Source: Niveispirillum cyanobacteriorum
Lineage (GTDB): Bacteria > Pseudomonadota > Alphaproteobacteria > Azospirillales > Azospirillaceae
Reading direction: 5' to 3'
Assembly (NCBI RefSeq): GCF_002868735.1
Contig: NZ_CP025613.1
Span: 620,001-684,000, forward strand
Length of the DNA stretch: 64,000 nt
Shown here: positions 33,351-41,577 of the stretch, in pieces
Layout: each line of letters begins with the position of its first letter
Numbering within the stretch: the first letter of the stretch is position 1
Program-made: the position numbers and the translations under genes
The notes under the pieces: generated by a model
Seen by the model: the letters and a program-made list of their open reading frames with translations, nothing else
Databases searched by the model: none
Told to the model about the DNA's origin: nothing

Positions 33351-34244
33351 ATGGATCGCTGGCAGGCCATGCGCATCTTCGTGAAGGTCGCGGAGACGGC
33401 CAGCTTTGCCGAGGCGGCGCGCCAGTTGAACCTGAGCGCGCCCGCCGTCACCCGCGCCATTGCGGCGCTGGAGGAAACCATCGGTGCGCGCCTGTTCGTG
33501 CGCACCACCCGTTCGGTGAAGCTGACGGAGGGTGGGGGGCGCTACTTGGAGGATTGCCGCCGCATCCTGTCCGACATTGTGGAGGCAGAGGCCGCCGCCG
33601 GCGGTTCCTATGCCACCCCCGCCGGCACCCTGTCGGTCACGGCCCCGCTGCTGTTCGGGCAGATGCATGTTCTGCCCATCCTGCTGGATTACATGGATAC
33701 CTACCCCGCCGTGGCGGTACGTACCCTTTTCATCGACCGGTCGGTCAACATCATCGATGAAGGCGTCGATATAGCCCTGCGCATCGGACACCTGCCGGAC
33801 AGCGCCTTCACCGCCATCCGTGTGGGTCGCGTGCGGCGGGTCATCTGCGCGTCCCCGGCCTATCTGGCGACGCATGGGGACCCGAAACAGCCAACCGATC
33901 TGCATGAACACCGCATCGCCGCCCCCACCAGTGCCTGGGCCATCCATGAATGGCGGTTCCGGGGGGATCAGCGCCTGACGGTTCACCCCGCCCTGCAATG
34001 CAACACAAACGAGGCGGTGATCAGTGCGGCCCTGGCTGGCTGGGGCCTGACGCGCGTGCTGCATTACCAGATCGGCCCCGCCCTGGCCGAGGGACGGCTG
34101 CGCATCGTGCTGGCAGAGCATGAGGAGGAGCCGGTTCCCGTTCATATCCTCTATCCGGAGGGTCGGCATGCGCCCGCCAAGGTCCGCGCCTTTGTCGATA
34201 TGGCGGTCGACCGGTTACGCGCCAACCCGCTGCTGAACGGGTAG
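33351..34244 (+). CDS. LysR-family transcriptional regulator
   Basis: A 297-residue regulator: MDRWQAMRIFVKVAETASFA and EAARQLNLSAPAVTRAIAAL form the helix-turn-helix of the CrgA-type subgroup. The effector domain starts GTLSVTAPLLFGQMHVLPIL. It follows the GST, fusion reductase and DUF1348 genes on the same strand and is their likely regulator. AAGGGACAAGG precedes the ATG at 33351. Confidence 0.88.
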   Translation: MDRWQAMRIFVKVAETASFAEAARQLNLSAPAVTRAIAALEETIGARLFVRTTRSVKLTEGGGRYLEDCRRILSDIVEAEAAAGGSYATPAGTLSVTAPLLFGQMHVLPILLDYMDTYPAVAVRTLFIDRSVNIIDEGVDIALRIGHLPDSAFTAIRVGRVRRVICASPAYLATHGDPKQPTDLHEHRIAAPTSAWAIHEWRFRGDQRLTVHPALQCNTNEAVISAALAGWGLTRVLHYQIGPALAEGRLRIVLAEHEEEPVPVHILYPEGRHAPAKVRAFVDMAVDRLRANPLLNG

Positions 34245-34299
34245 CGGGACTGCCCCACCCTTGCTACCCTGCCGATATAACAAACGGGGAAACGCAGGG

Positions 34300-35841
34300 A
34301 TGAACGCCAGGGCACTGATCCTTATTGCACTGTTAGCGGTACCGAACGCCGTCGCCGCAGATGCCCCCCTGGCCCGGACAGAAGCGGGGGCGGTGCGCGG
34401 CCTGACCGCCGATGGTGTGGACAGGTTCCTGGGTATCCCCTTTGCGGCCCCACCCGTGGGTGACCTGCGCTGGCGGCCCCCGGCCCCTGCCGCCGCCTGG
34501 AGCGGCGAACGCCCTGCCATCACCTATGGCGCCGACTGTGCACAAAAGCCCTTTATCGGCGATGACGCCCCGCTGGCGACCATTCCGGCGGAAGATTGCC
34601 TGTTCCTCAATGTCTGGCGTCCCGCCGGGGCGGCTGGCAAAAGCCTGCCGGTCATGGTCTGGATCCATGGCGGCGGCTTCGTGAATGGCGGCACCTCCCC
34701 CGCCATCTATGACGGGTCGCAGATGGCGCGCGATGGGGTGGTGGTGGTCAGTGCCAATCACCGACTGGGCCGGTTTGGTTTCTTCGCCCATCCCGCCCTG
34801 ACGGCGGAGGCGGCGGGCGGCCCCACTGTCAATTTCGGCTTCATGGACCAGATCGCGGCCCTGCGCTGGGTCGCCGCCAATATCGCGTCTTTCGGTGGCG
34901 ATCCGTCCAATGTCACTATCTTCGGGGAAAGTGCCGGCGGGGAATCGGTCAATGTCCTGTTGACCACACCGCTGGCTGCCGGCCTGTTCCACAAGGCCAT
35001 CGCCATGTCGGGCGGGGGGCGGAACACGCTGCTGCCCTCCCCCGGTTTCAAGGAAGGGGAGGCAATCGGCACCCTGTTCGCCCGCAACCAGGGGATTGAA
35101 GGTAGTGGGCCGGAAGCGCTGGCCGCCCTGCGTGCCTTGCCGGCGGAACGGCTGGTGGGTAACCTGAACCTTGCCACCCTGGGCGGCACAAAGGATTATT
35201 CCGGTCCCGTGATGGGGGTGCAGTCCATGCCCGACGAACCGCTGGCCCTGATGCGGGCCGGCAAGGCGGCACGGGTTCCCTACATGGTCGGCGCCACCAG
35301 CGATGATGGCTGGCATGAGGGGGGCAGCAAAGAGGATGTGCTGTCCCGCTTCGGCCCCCTGCGGGAGGAGGCGGCGCGGATTTACGATCCCAACGGCACC
35401 GACACGGCGGAAAAGGTGGGCCACCGCGTATCGGGTGACGCCATCTTCATCGAACCCGCCCGCGCCACAGCCCGCGCTATGGCAACGCTGGGCGTGCCCG
35501 TCTATCACTACCGTTTCTCCTATGTCGCCGAACGCATGCGCGACCGCTGGCCCGGCACACCGCATGCCAAGGAACTGCCCTTCGTATTCGACCATGTCCT
35601 GCCCCGCTACGGCAGCCGCACGACATCGGCAGATCTGGCCATGGCGCCCCGCCTTCGTGCCTACTGGACCCACTTTGCCAAGACGGGCGTCCCCGCTCCC
35701 GCTGGTGATCCCGCGGCCCCCTTGTTCACTGTGGGGCAGGAAAAACTGATTGATTTCAGCAATGACGGGCCGGTCGTGACGCCCGATCCGTTGCGGGCCC
35801 GCCTGGACCTGACCGAACGGCGGCTGGACGGGCGGCCATAA
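34300..35841 (+). CDS. type-B carboxylesterase, exported
   Basis: A 513-residue exported esterase. The signal peptide is MNARALILIALLAVPNAVA. Type-B signatures: EDCLFLNVWRP, oxyanion loop MVWIHGGGFVNGG, nucleophile Ser 211 in IFGESAGGES, and the His in GTPHAKELPFVFDH. These enzymes hydrolyse short acyl esters, including acyl decorations on sugars or phenolics, but specificity is not readable. It is followed by a GC-rich hairpin and then the galactonate operon. A galactonate connection is not evident. Confidence 0.9.
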   Translation: MNARALILIALLAVPNAVAADAPLARTEAGAVRGLTADGVDRFLGIPFAAPPVGDLRWRPPAPAAAWSGERPAITYGADCAQKPFIGDDAPLATIPAEDCLFLNVWRPAGAAGKSLPVMVWIHGGGFVNGGTSPAIYDGSQMARDGVVVVSANHRLGRFGFFAHPALTAEAAGGPTVNFGFMDQIAALRWVAANIASFGGDPSNVTIFGESAGGESVNVLLTTPLAAGLFHKAIAMSGGGRNTLLPSPGFKEGEAIGTLFARNQGIEGSGPEALAALRALPAERLVGNLNLATLGGTKDYSGPVMGVQSMPDEPLALMRAGKAARVPYMVGATSDDGWHEGGSKEDVLSRFGPLREEAARIYDPNGTDTAEKVGHRVSGDAIFIEPARATARAMATLGVPVYHYRFSYVAERMRDRWPGTPHAKELPFVFDHVLPRYGSRTTSADLAMAPRLRAYWTHFAKTGVPAPAGDPAAPLFTVGQEKLIDFSNDGPVVTPDPLRARLDLTERRLDGRP

Positions 35842-35846
35842 AAAAA

Positions 35847-35871
35847 GCCCGGCCCCTATTCGGGGGCCGGG
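35847..35871. terminator. GC-rich hairpin after the carboxylesterase gene
   Basis: CCCGGCCCC/GGGGCCGGG with a 6-nt loop is preceded by a run of seven A. On the plus strand no T-run follows, so termination there is probably weak. Read on the minus strand the hairpin is followed by seven T. Confidence 0.6.
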
Positions 35872-35962
35872 TCCATCAGGATCAAGTCTTATGGGAGGGT
35901 GGTCCAACAGGGTTCCGCGCCCGAGGAAGGGGAAAGCGGTATCGTCACCACACCGGTCCTTT

Positions 35963-35977
35963 ATTTATAGGATAAAT
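35963..35977. promoter_or_regulatory. candidate operator of the galactonate operon
   Basis: ATTTATA-G-GATAAAT, followed by C, differs by two central bases from ATTTATCCGATAAAT at 311-325, which is also followed by C. It lies 105-119 bp before the dgoK ATG. The FadR-type regulator encoded at the end of this operon is the likely ligand. Confidence 0.55.
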
Positions 35978-36081
35978 CTGATCAGTCAAGCCTGCGGTCT
36001 TTGCAGTCGCGAAAATTATCATATATATCCGAAGCACGCTCAGGGATCAGCTCAACGACCCTTCCACCGGGGGAAAACCAT

Positions 36082-37011
36082 ATGCGACGCGGGCCATTCA
36101 TTGCCGGCGACTGGGGTACCAGCAATCTGCGCCTGTGGCTGTGCGCGGACGATGGCACTGTGCTGGACCGGGCGGAAGGGCCAGGTGTGGCCGCCGCCAC
36201 GGGCCGGCTGGAAACCGTGTTTCTTTACGCGACGGGGACCTGGCGCGCGGCCCATGGCCCCCTGCCCACCCTGATGTGCGGCATGGTCGGCTCCACCATC
36301 GGCTGGGTCGAAGCGGCATATCATCCCTGTCCCGCCGATGTACGCTCACTGGCCACCGGCCTGACCCGGTTCACCGCCGCCGGGACGGAGATAGCTATCG
36401 TGCCGGGTCTGTCGACGCGCACCGCCCTGGACGCGCCCGACGTGATGCGCGGGGAGGAGACGCAGATCCTGGGCGTACTGGCAAGCAGACCAGAGTTGGC
36501 CGAGGGCCACCATCTGCTCTGCCTGCCCGGCACCCACGCCAAATGGGCGCTGCTGAATGATGGGCGGGTGGAGAATTTTCAGACCGGCTTCACCGGCGAA
36601 CTATTCGCCCTGCTGCGGCAGCATAGCGTGCTGGGCCGGGGTACCGACGGCTTGCAGCCGCAGGTGGGGCCGGCCTTCACCCTGGGCGTTGAACGCGCCT
36701 TGTCGGGGATCAGCCTGTCACACCTGCTGTTTCAGGCGCGGTCGCGGCAATTGCTGGACGGTATGAATGCACAAGATGCCCTGTCCTTCCTGTCCGGTCT
36801 GGTCATCGGGGGTGATGTCGCGGGCGGACTCGCCATGATGGCCGGCCTGCCCGACACGCCGGTGATCCTGGTGGCCAGCCCGGCCCTGATCCAATCCTAT
36901 CAGGCTGCCCTGTCCGTCGCGGGACGGGGCGGCATCGGCCTTGATGGCGGTGACCTTGCCCTGGCGGGCCTGCTTTCCATCCGCGCCGCAACCCTTGCCG
37001 GAAACCTGTGA
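36082..37011 (+). CDS. dgoK: 2-dehydro-3-deoxygalactonokinase
   Basis: A 309-residue sugar-acid kinase. The beginning, FIAGDWGTSNLRLWLCADDG, is the phosphate-binding DWGTSNLR signature of DgoK. MRGEETQILG and LLCLPGTHAKWALL are the other family blocks. It phosphorylates 2-keto-3-deoxygalactonate, the second-last step of the De Ley-Doudoroff route for D-galactonate or galactose. The ATG at 36082 is chosen because the DgoK motif starts seven residues later. It overlaps dgoA by one base (TGATG), so the two are coupled. Confidence 0.93.
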   Translation: MRRGPFIAGDWGTSNLRLWLCADDGTVLDRAEGPGVAAATGRLETVFLYATGTWRAAHGPLPTLMCGMVGSTIGWVEAAYHPCPADVRSLATGLTRFTAAGTEIAIVPGLSTRTALDAPDVMRGEETQILGVLASRPELAEGHHLLCLPGTHAKWALLNDGRVENFQTGFTGELFALLRQHSVLGRGTDGLQPQVGPAFTLGVERALSGISLSHLLFQARSRQLLDGMNAQDALSFLSGLVIGGDVAGGLAMMAGLPDTPVILVASPALIQSYQAALSVAGRGGIGLDGGDLALAGLLSIRAATLAGNL

Positions 37012-37643
37012 TGACCCATCCGCTCGCCCATTTCCTGACCGAAAGCCCACTGGTCGCCATTCTGCGCGGCGTCACGCCCGATACGGTGCTGGCCATCGGA
37101 CAGGCGCTGTTCGATGCCGGCTTCCGCGCCATTGAGGTGCCGTTGAACAGCCCGGACCCGTTCGACAGCATCGCCATTCTGGCCCGGCATTTCGGTGACA
37201 CCTGTCTGGTCGGCGCCGGCACGGTCCTGACACCGGAAGCGGTGGAAAAGGTGGCGGCGGCGGGCGGCCGGCTGATTGTCACCCCCAATACCGATCCTGC
37301 GGTCATCACCCGCGCGGTGGAACTGGGCCTGCTACCCATGCCCGGATTCGCCACCGCGACAGAGGCCTTTGCCGCTATCAGGGCCGGCGCGCGGCACCTG
37401 AAACTGTTCCCTGCCGCCACCTATGGCCATGGCCATATCAAGGCCCTGTCGGCGGTGATGCCGATGGATGTGAAGCTGTATGCCGTTGGCGGTGTCGGGG
37501 CGGACAACCTGTCTGTCTGGCGCTCGGCGGGCGTGGCCGGCATTGGCGTCGGCAGCGAAATCTACAAGCCGGGCCTGACGGCAGATCAGGTTGGCATCCG
37601 GGCACAGCAGATTATATCGGCTTGGTGCAGGACAGATGATTGA
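37011..37643 (+). CDS. dgoA: 2-dehydro-3-deoxy-6-phosphogalactonate aldolase
   Basis: A 210-residue class I aldolase of the KDPG/KDPGal family: LVAILRGVTPDTV, FRAIEVPLNSPDPF (with the general-base Glu), LVGAGTVLTPEAV, and the Schiff-base Lys in HLKLFPAATYG. It splits 2-keto-3-deoxy-6-phosphogalactonate into pyruvate and glyceraldehyde-3-phosphate. NSP instead of the NTP-type KDPG signature, and the dgoK neighbour, favour the galacto enzyme. Its start overlaps the dgoK stop; a GTG one codon earlier is possible. Confidence 0.93.
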   Translation: MTHPLAHFLTESPLVAILRGVTPDTVLAIGQALFDAGFRAIEVPLNSPDPFDSIAILARHFGDTCLVGAGTVLTPEAVEKVAAAGGRLIVTPNTDPAVITRAVELGLLPMPGFATATEAFAAIRAGARHLKLFPAATYGHGHIKALSAVMPMDVKLYAVGGVGADNLSVWRSAGVAGIGVGSEIYKPGLTADQVGIRAQQIISAWCRTDD

Positions 37644-37749
37644 TATCGTTGTCTTGCCTTTATCTGCCGGCTGCTGAATATGCTATTGGGCACGAATGAT
37701 CAGGGGGCACCGCCGGGGTGGGGGGTGACCGAAGGGGGAGCGGAAACGC

Positions 37750-38490
37750 ATGAGCGTGAATGAACGGGGCTTGCGGGCGGAATCCGGCCGGAACTTCACC
37801 TATGGCATTCTGCAGCAGCTTGGCGTCGATATTGTTACCGGTACCTACGGCCATTCCAATCCGTTCCCGACGGAGGCGGAACTGTGCAAGCGGCTGGGCG
37901 CCAGCCGGTCGGTCTTGCGCGAAGCAGTAAAGATGCTGACGGCCAAGGGCCTGCTGAAGGCCCGGCCACGTCAGGGCACCTGGATTGAGCCGGAGCGTAA
38001 CTGGAACCTGCTGGACCCTGATGTGCTGCGCTGGCTGCTGGAACGGAAATTTTCGCCGGCCCTGCTTCTGGAATTCACCCAGGTGCGCCTGGCCATCGAA
38101 CCGGTGGCGGCGTCGCTGGCCGCCCGTCATGCTGATGAAAAGGCAAAGGCCGCCATCCGGGCGGCAATGGCCCGCATGCAGGCGGCTGAACTGGGCGATG
38201 ATGACCCCCTGACCTCCGACATCGCCTTCCATGTAGCGGTGCTGGAGGCGACGGGAAACCGGTTCTATGCGCAGTTGCGTGATATCATCGATGCGGCCCT
38301 GCGTACCTCCATCCGCCTGACCAATCGCCGCAAGGGCGTGCGGTTGGCCAGCGTCGCCGACCACCAGAAGGTGGCTGACGCCATCAATGCCGGTAACGCC
38401 GAGGAAGCTGCGACCGCCATGCGCCACCTGATCGTGGAAGCGATGACCTTGATCGAGAACGCGATTGCCACCGGTGAACTATCGGATTGA
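37750..38490 (+). CDS. FadR-type GntR transcriptional regulator (DgoR-like)
   Basis: A 246-residue regulator. The winged helix-turn-helix (FPTEAELCKRLGASRSVLRE, AVKMLTAKGLLKARPRQGTW) is followed by an all-helical FCD effector domain with LDPDVLRWLLERKFS, SDIAFHVAVLEATGN and the metal-ligand histidines typical of sugar-acid sensors such as DgoR and UxuR. It lies 106 bp after dgoA with its own GGGGGAGCGG ribosome site, and probably represses the operon in the absence of galactonate. The palindrome at 35963 is the likely site. A strong terminator follows. Confidence 0.88.
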   Translation: MSVNERGLRAESGRNFTYGILQQLGVDIVTGTYGHSNPFPTEAELCKRLGASRSVLREAVKMLTAKGLLKARPRQGTWIEPERNWNLLDPDVLRWLLERKFSPALLLEFTQVRLAIEPVAASLAARHADEKAKAAIRAAMARMQAAELGDDDPLTSDIAFHVAVLEATGNRFYAQLRDIIDAALRTSIRLTNRRKGVRLASVADHQKVADAINAGNAEEAATAMRHLIVEAMTLIENAIATGELSD

Positions 38491-38555
38491 TGAAAGGGGC
38501 TTAACGCCACCATCTCCGCATCGGCTCTTAACAATCGCGCGGGTTCAAGTGTTTT

Positions 38556-38595
38556 ATATGGCCTCCCCGGCATGGGTCGGGGAGGCCATATTTTT
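38556..38595 (+). terminator. Rho-independent terminator after the galactonate operon
   Basis: A perfect 13-bp stem ATATGGCCTCCCC/GGGGAGGCCATAT with a 10-nt loop ends in TTTTT. Confidence 0.92.
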
Positions 38596-38612
38596 CTAGC
38601 CCCAACAGCCCC

Positions 38613-40133
38613 TTACAGCGGCTTGATGCCCTGCCCATAATTGAATACCGAATCCCGGTCATACTTGGTTTTCACCTCCCGCAACCGGGTCAGGTTCTCC
38701 CCATAATAAGCCTTGGCCCAATCATCCAGCGTGGGGTCAGGGAAGTTCTGATAGGCACCGACAGCGGAGAATGTCCGGTTGGTCAGTGCATAGAAATCCT
38801 TCTGCCAGGTCAGATTGTCATTGATCAGGCCCTGCGGGTCCGTCGGCTGCCACCAGTTCATCTCCACCGAGAACAGCCAGTCATTGCCGCGATGGACATA
38901 GGCCGTGGCGTCGGCCCGCATGTCGTTGCAGGCCCCGCCCGTCTGGAAGAACTTATAGGCGACGGGCATGGAGGTGCCGGGCTGCAGGCGACCGGCATCG
39001 AACAGGGTCTGTACCCCATCGCGGCTGATCCGCGATGCCTGCACATAGCTGGACTTCTCCTGGTAATAGTAGGGGTAGGTTTCTTCGGCCAGATAATCCT
39101 GCGCCACCCAATAGGGGATGTCCTCATGGACCCACACCTTCTGGGCCGTCTCCCATAGCGGGCCGAACATGTCCTTCAGGGTCTTGCCCTTAGTCTTATG
39201 CAATTGCGCCAGGATCGACACTTCGCTGCCGATACCCTGGCAGCGCTGCTGGATGCTGGGCAGGGTGACATTGATCTTGCTGCCAAACGTATTGGGCATA
39301 TTGGGCAGCCGGGTCAGCAGCGCATGCAGAACATCGGCCTGATTGTCCGTCCATTTCAATTGACAGACCGACACGGTCTCGGCGGGGAAGGTGCGCAGCA
39401 GGAATTCGGTATTGATACCGAAATTACCGCCGGCCCCGCCCCGGCAGGCCCAATACAGGTCGCTGTCATTCTTGGCATCGGCCTTGTGGATCTTGGCATC
39501 CGCCGTCACAACGGTGGTGCCAGTCAGCAGATCGGACGCAATGCCGTACATCCGCATGCTGAACCCGATGCCGCCGCCCAGCAGGAAACCCGCCGCCCCC
39601 ACGGCATCGCAACGGCCATGGGTGATGGTAAGGCCCGCCCGTTCCAGGTCCTTATAGACCAGGGCGTTGCCGGTGCCGCCCTTGACGCGGACGATGCCTT
39701 CCTTCTTGTCCACCACCTCCACGCCGGCCATCAGCGACATGTCGATCAGCAGACCGTTGGTGGAGGAATAGCCGGCATAATTATGCCCGCCCGACCGCAC
39801 AGCAAAGGGCAGCCCCTGCTGCTGCACCCAGTTCAGGGCTCCTTGCACATCCTCCGTCTTCAGACAGCGGGCAATGCCCATGGGCAGGGTGTTGTAGCGC
39901 AGGTTGTTGGGTCGGCAGACATCGTTGAAAAACGGGTCCTGCGGGCGCAGCACGCCGCCGCTGACCCGGCTGGCCAGGTCGCTCCAGGCCGATACCGGCG
40001 GGCAGGCATTGGCCGGCGTGGCCGCGCGCGCCGCACCCCAGGGCATGGAGGCAGCCAGCGGCGCCACCGCCGCGAACTTGCCCGCCCCGACCAGGAAATT
40101 GCGACGAGACGGCTCGATATTGCGCAGCATCAT
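38613..40133 (-). CDS. Tat-exported FAD-linked oxidoreductase, berberine-bridge/oligosaccharide-oxidase type
   Basis: A 506-residue flavoprotein. Its twin-arginine signal is PSRRNFLVGAGKF with cleavage near AARAA. The PCMH-type FAD domain has RSGGHNYAGYS with His 117 and GRCDAVGAAG with Cys 175, the two residues that bind FAD bicovalently in berberine-bridge and gluco-oligosaccharide oxidases. The C-terminal BBE motif is YYGENLTRLREVKTKYDRDS. Such enzymes oxidise sugar C1 hydroxyls or alkaloids with O2. A secreted sugar oxidase next to galactonate genes would make sense but is inference. GGAGGGA precedes ATGATG at 40133. A perfect 20-bp palindrome lies upstream. Confidence 0.88.
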   Translation of the reverse strand: MMLRNIEPSRRNFLVGAGKFAAVAPLAASMPWGAARAATPANACPPVSAWSDLASRVSGGVLRPQDPFFNDVCRPNNLRYNTLPMGIARCLKTEDVQGALNWVQQQGLPFAVRSGGHNYAGYSSTNGLLIDMSLMAGVEVVDKKEGIVRVKGGTGNALVYKDLERAGLTITHGRCDAVGAAGFLLGGGIGFSMRMYGIASDLLTGTTVVTADAKIHKADAKNDSDLYWACRGGAGGNFGINTEFLLRTFPAETVSVCQLKWTDNQADVLHALLTRLPNMPNTFGSKINVTLPSIQQRCQGIGSEVSILAQLHKTKGKTLKDMFGPLWETAQKVWVHEDIPYWVAQDYLAEETYPYYYQEKSSYVQASRISRDGVQTLFDAGRLQPGTSMPVAYKFFQTGGACNDMRADATAYVHRGNDWLFSVEMNWWQPTDPQGLINDNLTWQKDFYALTNRTFSAVGAYQNFPDPTLDDWAKAYYGENLTRLREVKTKYDRDSVFNYGQGIKPL

Positions 40134-40222
40134 TCCCTCCCCAAGGATATTATCGCTTAGGTTTATAAGGGCATATGCGCAATCGCGTCAACGTGGTGAT
40201 ATGACTTATTAGATTTCTGGGC

Positions 40223-40242
40223 TTATTCCGGTACCGGAATAA
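40223..40242. promoter_or_regulatory. perfect 20-bp palindrome upstream of the flavin oxidoreductase
   Basis: TTATTCCGGTACCGGAATAA is fully self-complementary and lies between dctD (ends 40249) and the flavin oxidoreductase (ATG 40133). It could be an operator for the latter or a terminator for dctD; with GTAC as loop the stem is 8 bp, and only short T tracts flank it. Confidence 0.55.
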
Positions 40243-40248
40243 TTTTCC

Positions 40249-41574
40249 CTACCGAAAAGTCTCTATTTCGATCTCGAAACGTTTCAACTTGTCATAAAGG
40301 GTTTTCTTAGGAACGGCCAATGCCTCCGCCGCCGCCGGCACATCGCCCTTCTGGTCGGTCAGGGCGGCCATGATCAACTGGCGTTCAAACGCCTCCACCT
40401 GCGCCGCCAGCCCAACCGCATCTGCTCCTGCACCTAGCAAGGCCGGCAGACCCAACGCCATACGGTCCGCGACATTGCGCAACTCGCGGACATTGCCGGG
40501 CCAGTTATGGGCCAGCAGCGCCTGACGATCCGCCGCTGGCACCAGCGGTGGCGGCGTGCCAAGCCGGTCACTGGCCGTCAGCAGGAAATGGTCCAGCAGC
40601 ATGGGGATATCCTCGCGCCGCTGCCGCAGCGGCGGGATCGACAGGGGCACGACGTTGAGGCGGAAATACAGATCCTCCCGGAACCGCCCCTGCTTCGACA
40701 GCGCGCCCAGATCCTCCTTCGTCGCCGCAACGAAGCGGATATTCAGGGCAATGGAACGGTTGGAACCCAGCCGTTCCACCCGCCGGTCCTGTAACACGCG
40801 CAGCAGCTTGACCTGGGCCGCCATCGGCATGCTTTCGATCTCGTCCAGGAACACCGTACCGCCATCGGCGAATTCCAGTTTGCCGATGCGGGTCTTGGCG
40901 GCCCCGGTGAAGGCCCCTGCCTCATGCCCGAACAGCTCACTTTCCACCATACTGTCGGGGATGGCCCCGCAATTGATGGCAACGAACGGTTTGGCGGCGC
41001 GCTTGGAAAACTGGTGCAGGGCGTGGGCCACCATTTCCTTTCCGCTGCCCGTCTCGCCCAGGATCAGAACGTCTGCCCCCGTATCCGCCACCTGCCGGAT
41101 CAGCTTTTTCACCGCCATCATGCCACCCGACCGGCCCAGCAGGGCGGCGTCCAGCCCATCCTGCTGCACCAGTGCCTGACGCAGCGCCCCCACCTCCGCC
41201 ACCAGCCGGCGTTTCTCCAACGCGCGGTTGACGGTGGTGACCAACCGCTCGGACGCAAACGGCTTCTCAATGAAATCATAGGCGCCGTCGCGCATGGCCC
41301 CCACCGCCATGGCAATATCGCCATGCCCCGTCATCAGGATGACGGGCAGCCCCGTATCCAAAGCCACCGCCGCCTTCAGCAGCGCTAATCCATCTATCCC
41401 CGGCAGCCGTACATCGGTGATCAGGACATCCGCCCCCTCCCGCTGCAAGACGTCCAGCGCCGGTTCCGCCGCCGCAAAGCCACGCACCGGCAGGTCGGCC
41501 AGTTCCAGCGCCTGCTCCACGCCCAACCGGACAGAATCATCATCCTCCACCAGCAGGATGCGCGGTACGCCCAT
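40249..41574 (-). CDS. dctD: C4-dicarboxylate sigma-54-dependent response regulator
   Basis: A 441-residue NtrC-family activator. The receiver has ILLVEDDD and phospho-acceptor Asp 54 in LITDVRLPG. The AAA+ domain has Walker A LGETGSGKE, the sigma-54 contact loop ELFGHEAGAFTGA, Walker B GGTVFLDEIES and the RFREDLYFRLNV arginine region. The Fis-type helix-turn-helix is AAAEALAVPKKTLYDKLKRF. With the adjacent DctB kinase it activates dctA from a sigma-54 promoter, and such a promoter is present at 45788-45803. It starts three bases after the dctB stop. Confidence 0.92.
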   Translation of the reverse strand: MGVPRILLVEDDDSVRLGVEQALELADLPVRGFAAAEPALDVLQREGADVLITDVRLPGIDGLALLKAAVALDTGLPVILMTGHGDIAMAVGAMRDGAYDFIEKPFASERLVTTVNRALEKRRLVAEVGALRQALVQQDGLDAALLGRSGGMMAVKKLIRQVADTGADVLILGETGSGKEMVAHALHQFSKRAAKPFVAINCGAIPDSMVESELFGHEAGAFTGAAKTRIGKLEFADGGTVFLDEIESMPMAAQVKLLRVLQDRRVERLGSNRSIALNIRFVAATKEDLGALSKQGRFREDLYFRLNVVPLSIPPLRQRREDIPMLLDHFLLTASDRLGTPPPLVPAADRQALLAHNWPGNVRELRNVADRMALGLPALLGAGADAVGLAAQVEAFERQLIMAALTDQKGDVPAAAEALAVPKKTLYDKLKRFEIEIETFR

Positions 41575-41577
41575 GCC

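Noticed and set aside
37641-37680. CTTTATCTG near dgoR compared with the ATTTATNNGATAAAT motif
   Set aside because: Only one half resembles the motif, with no inverted partner.
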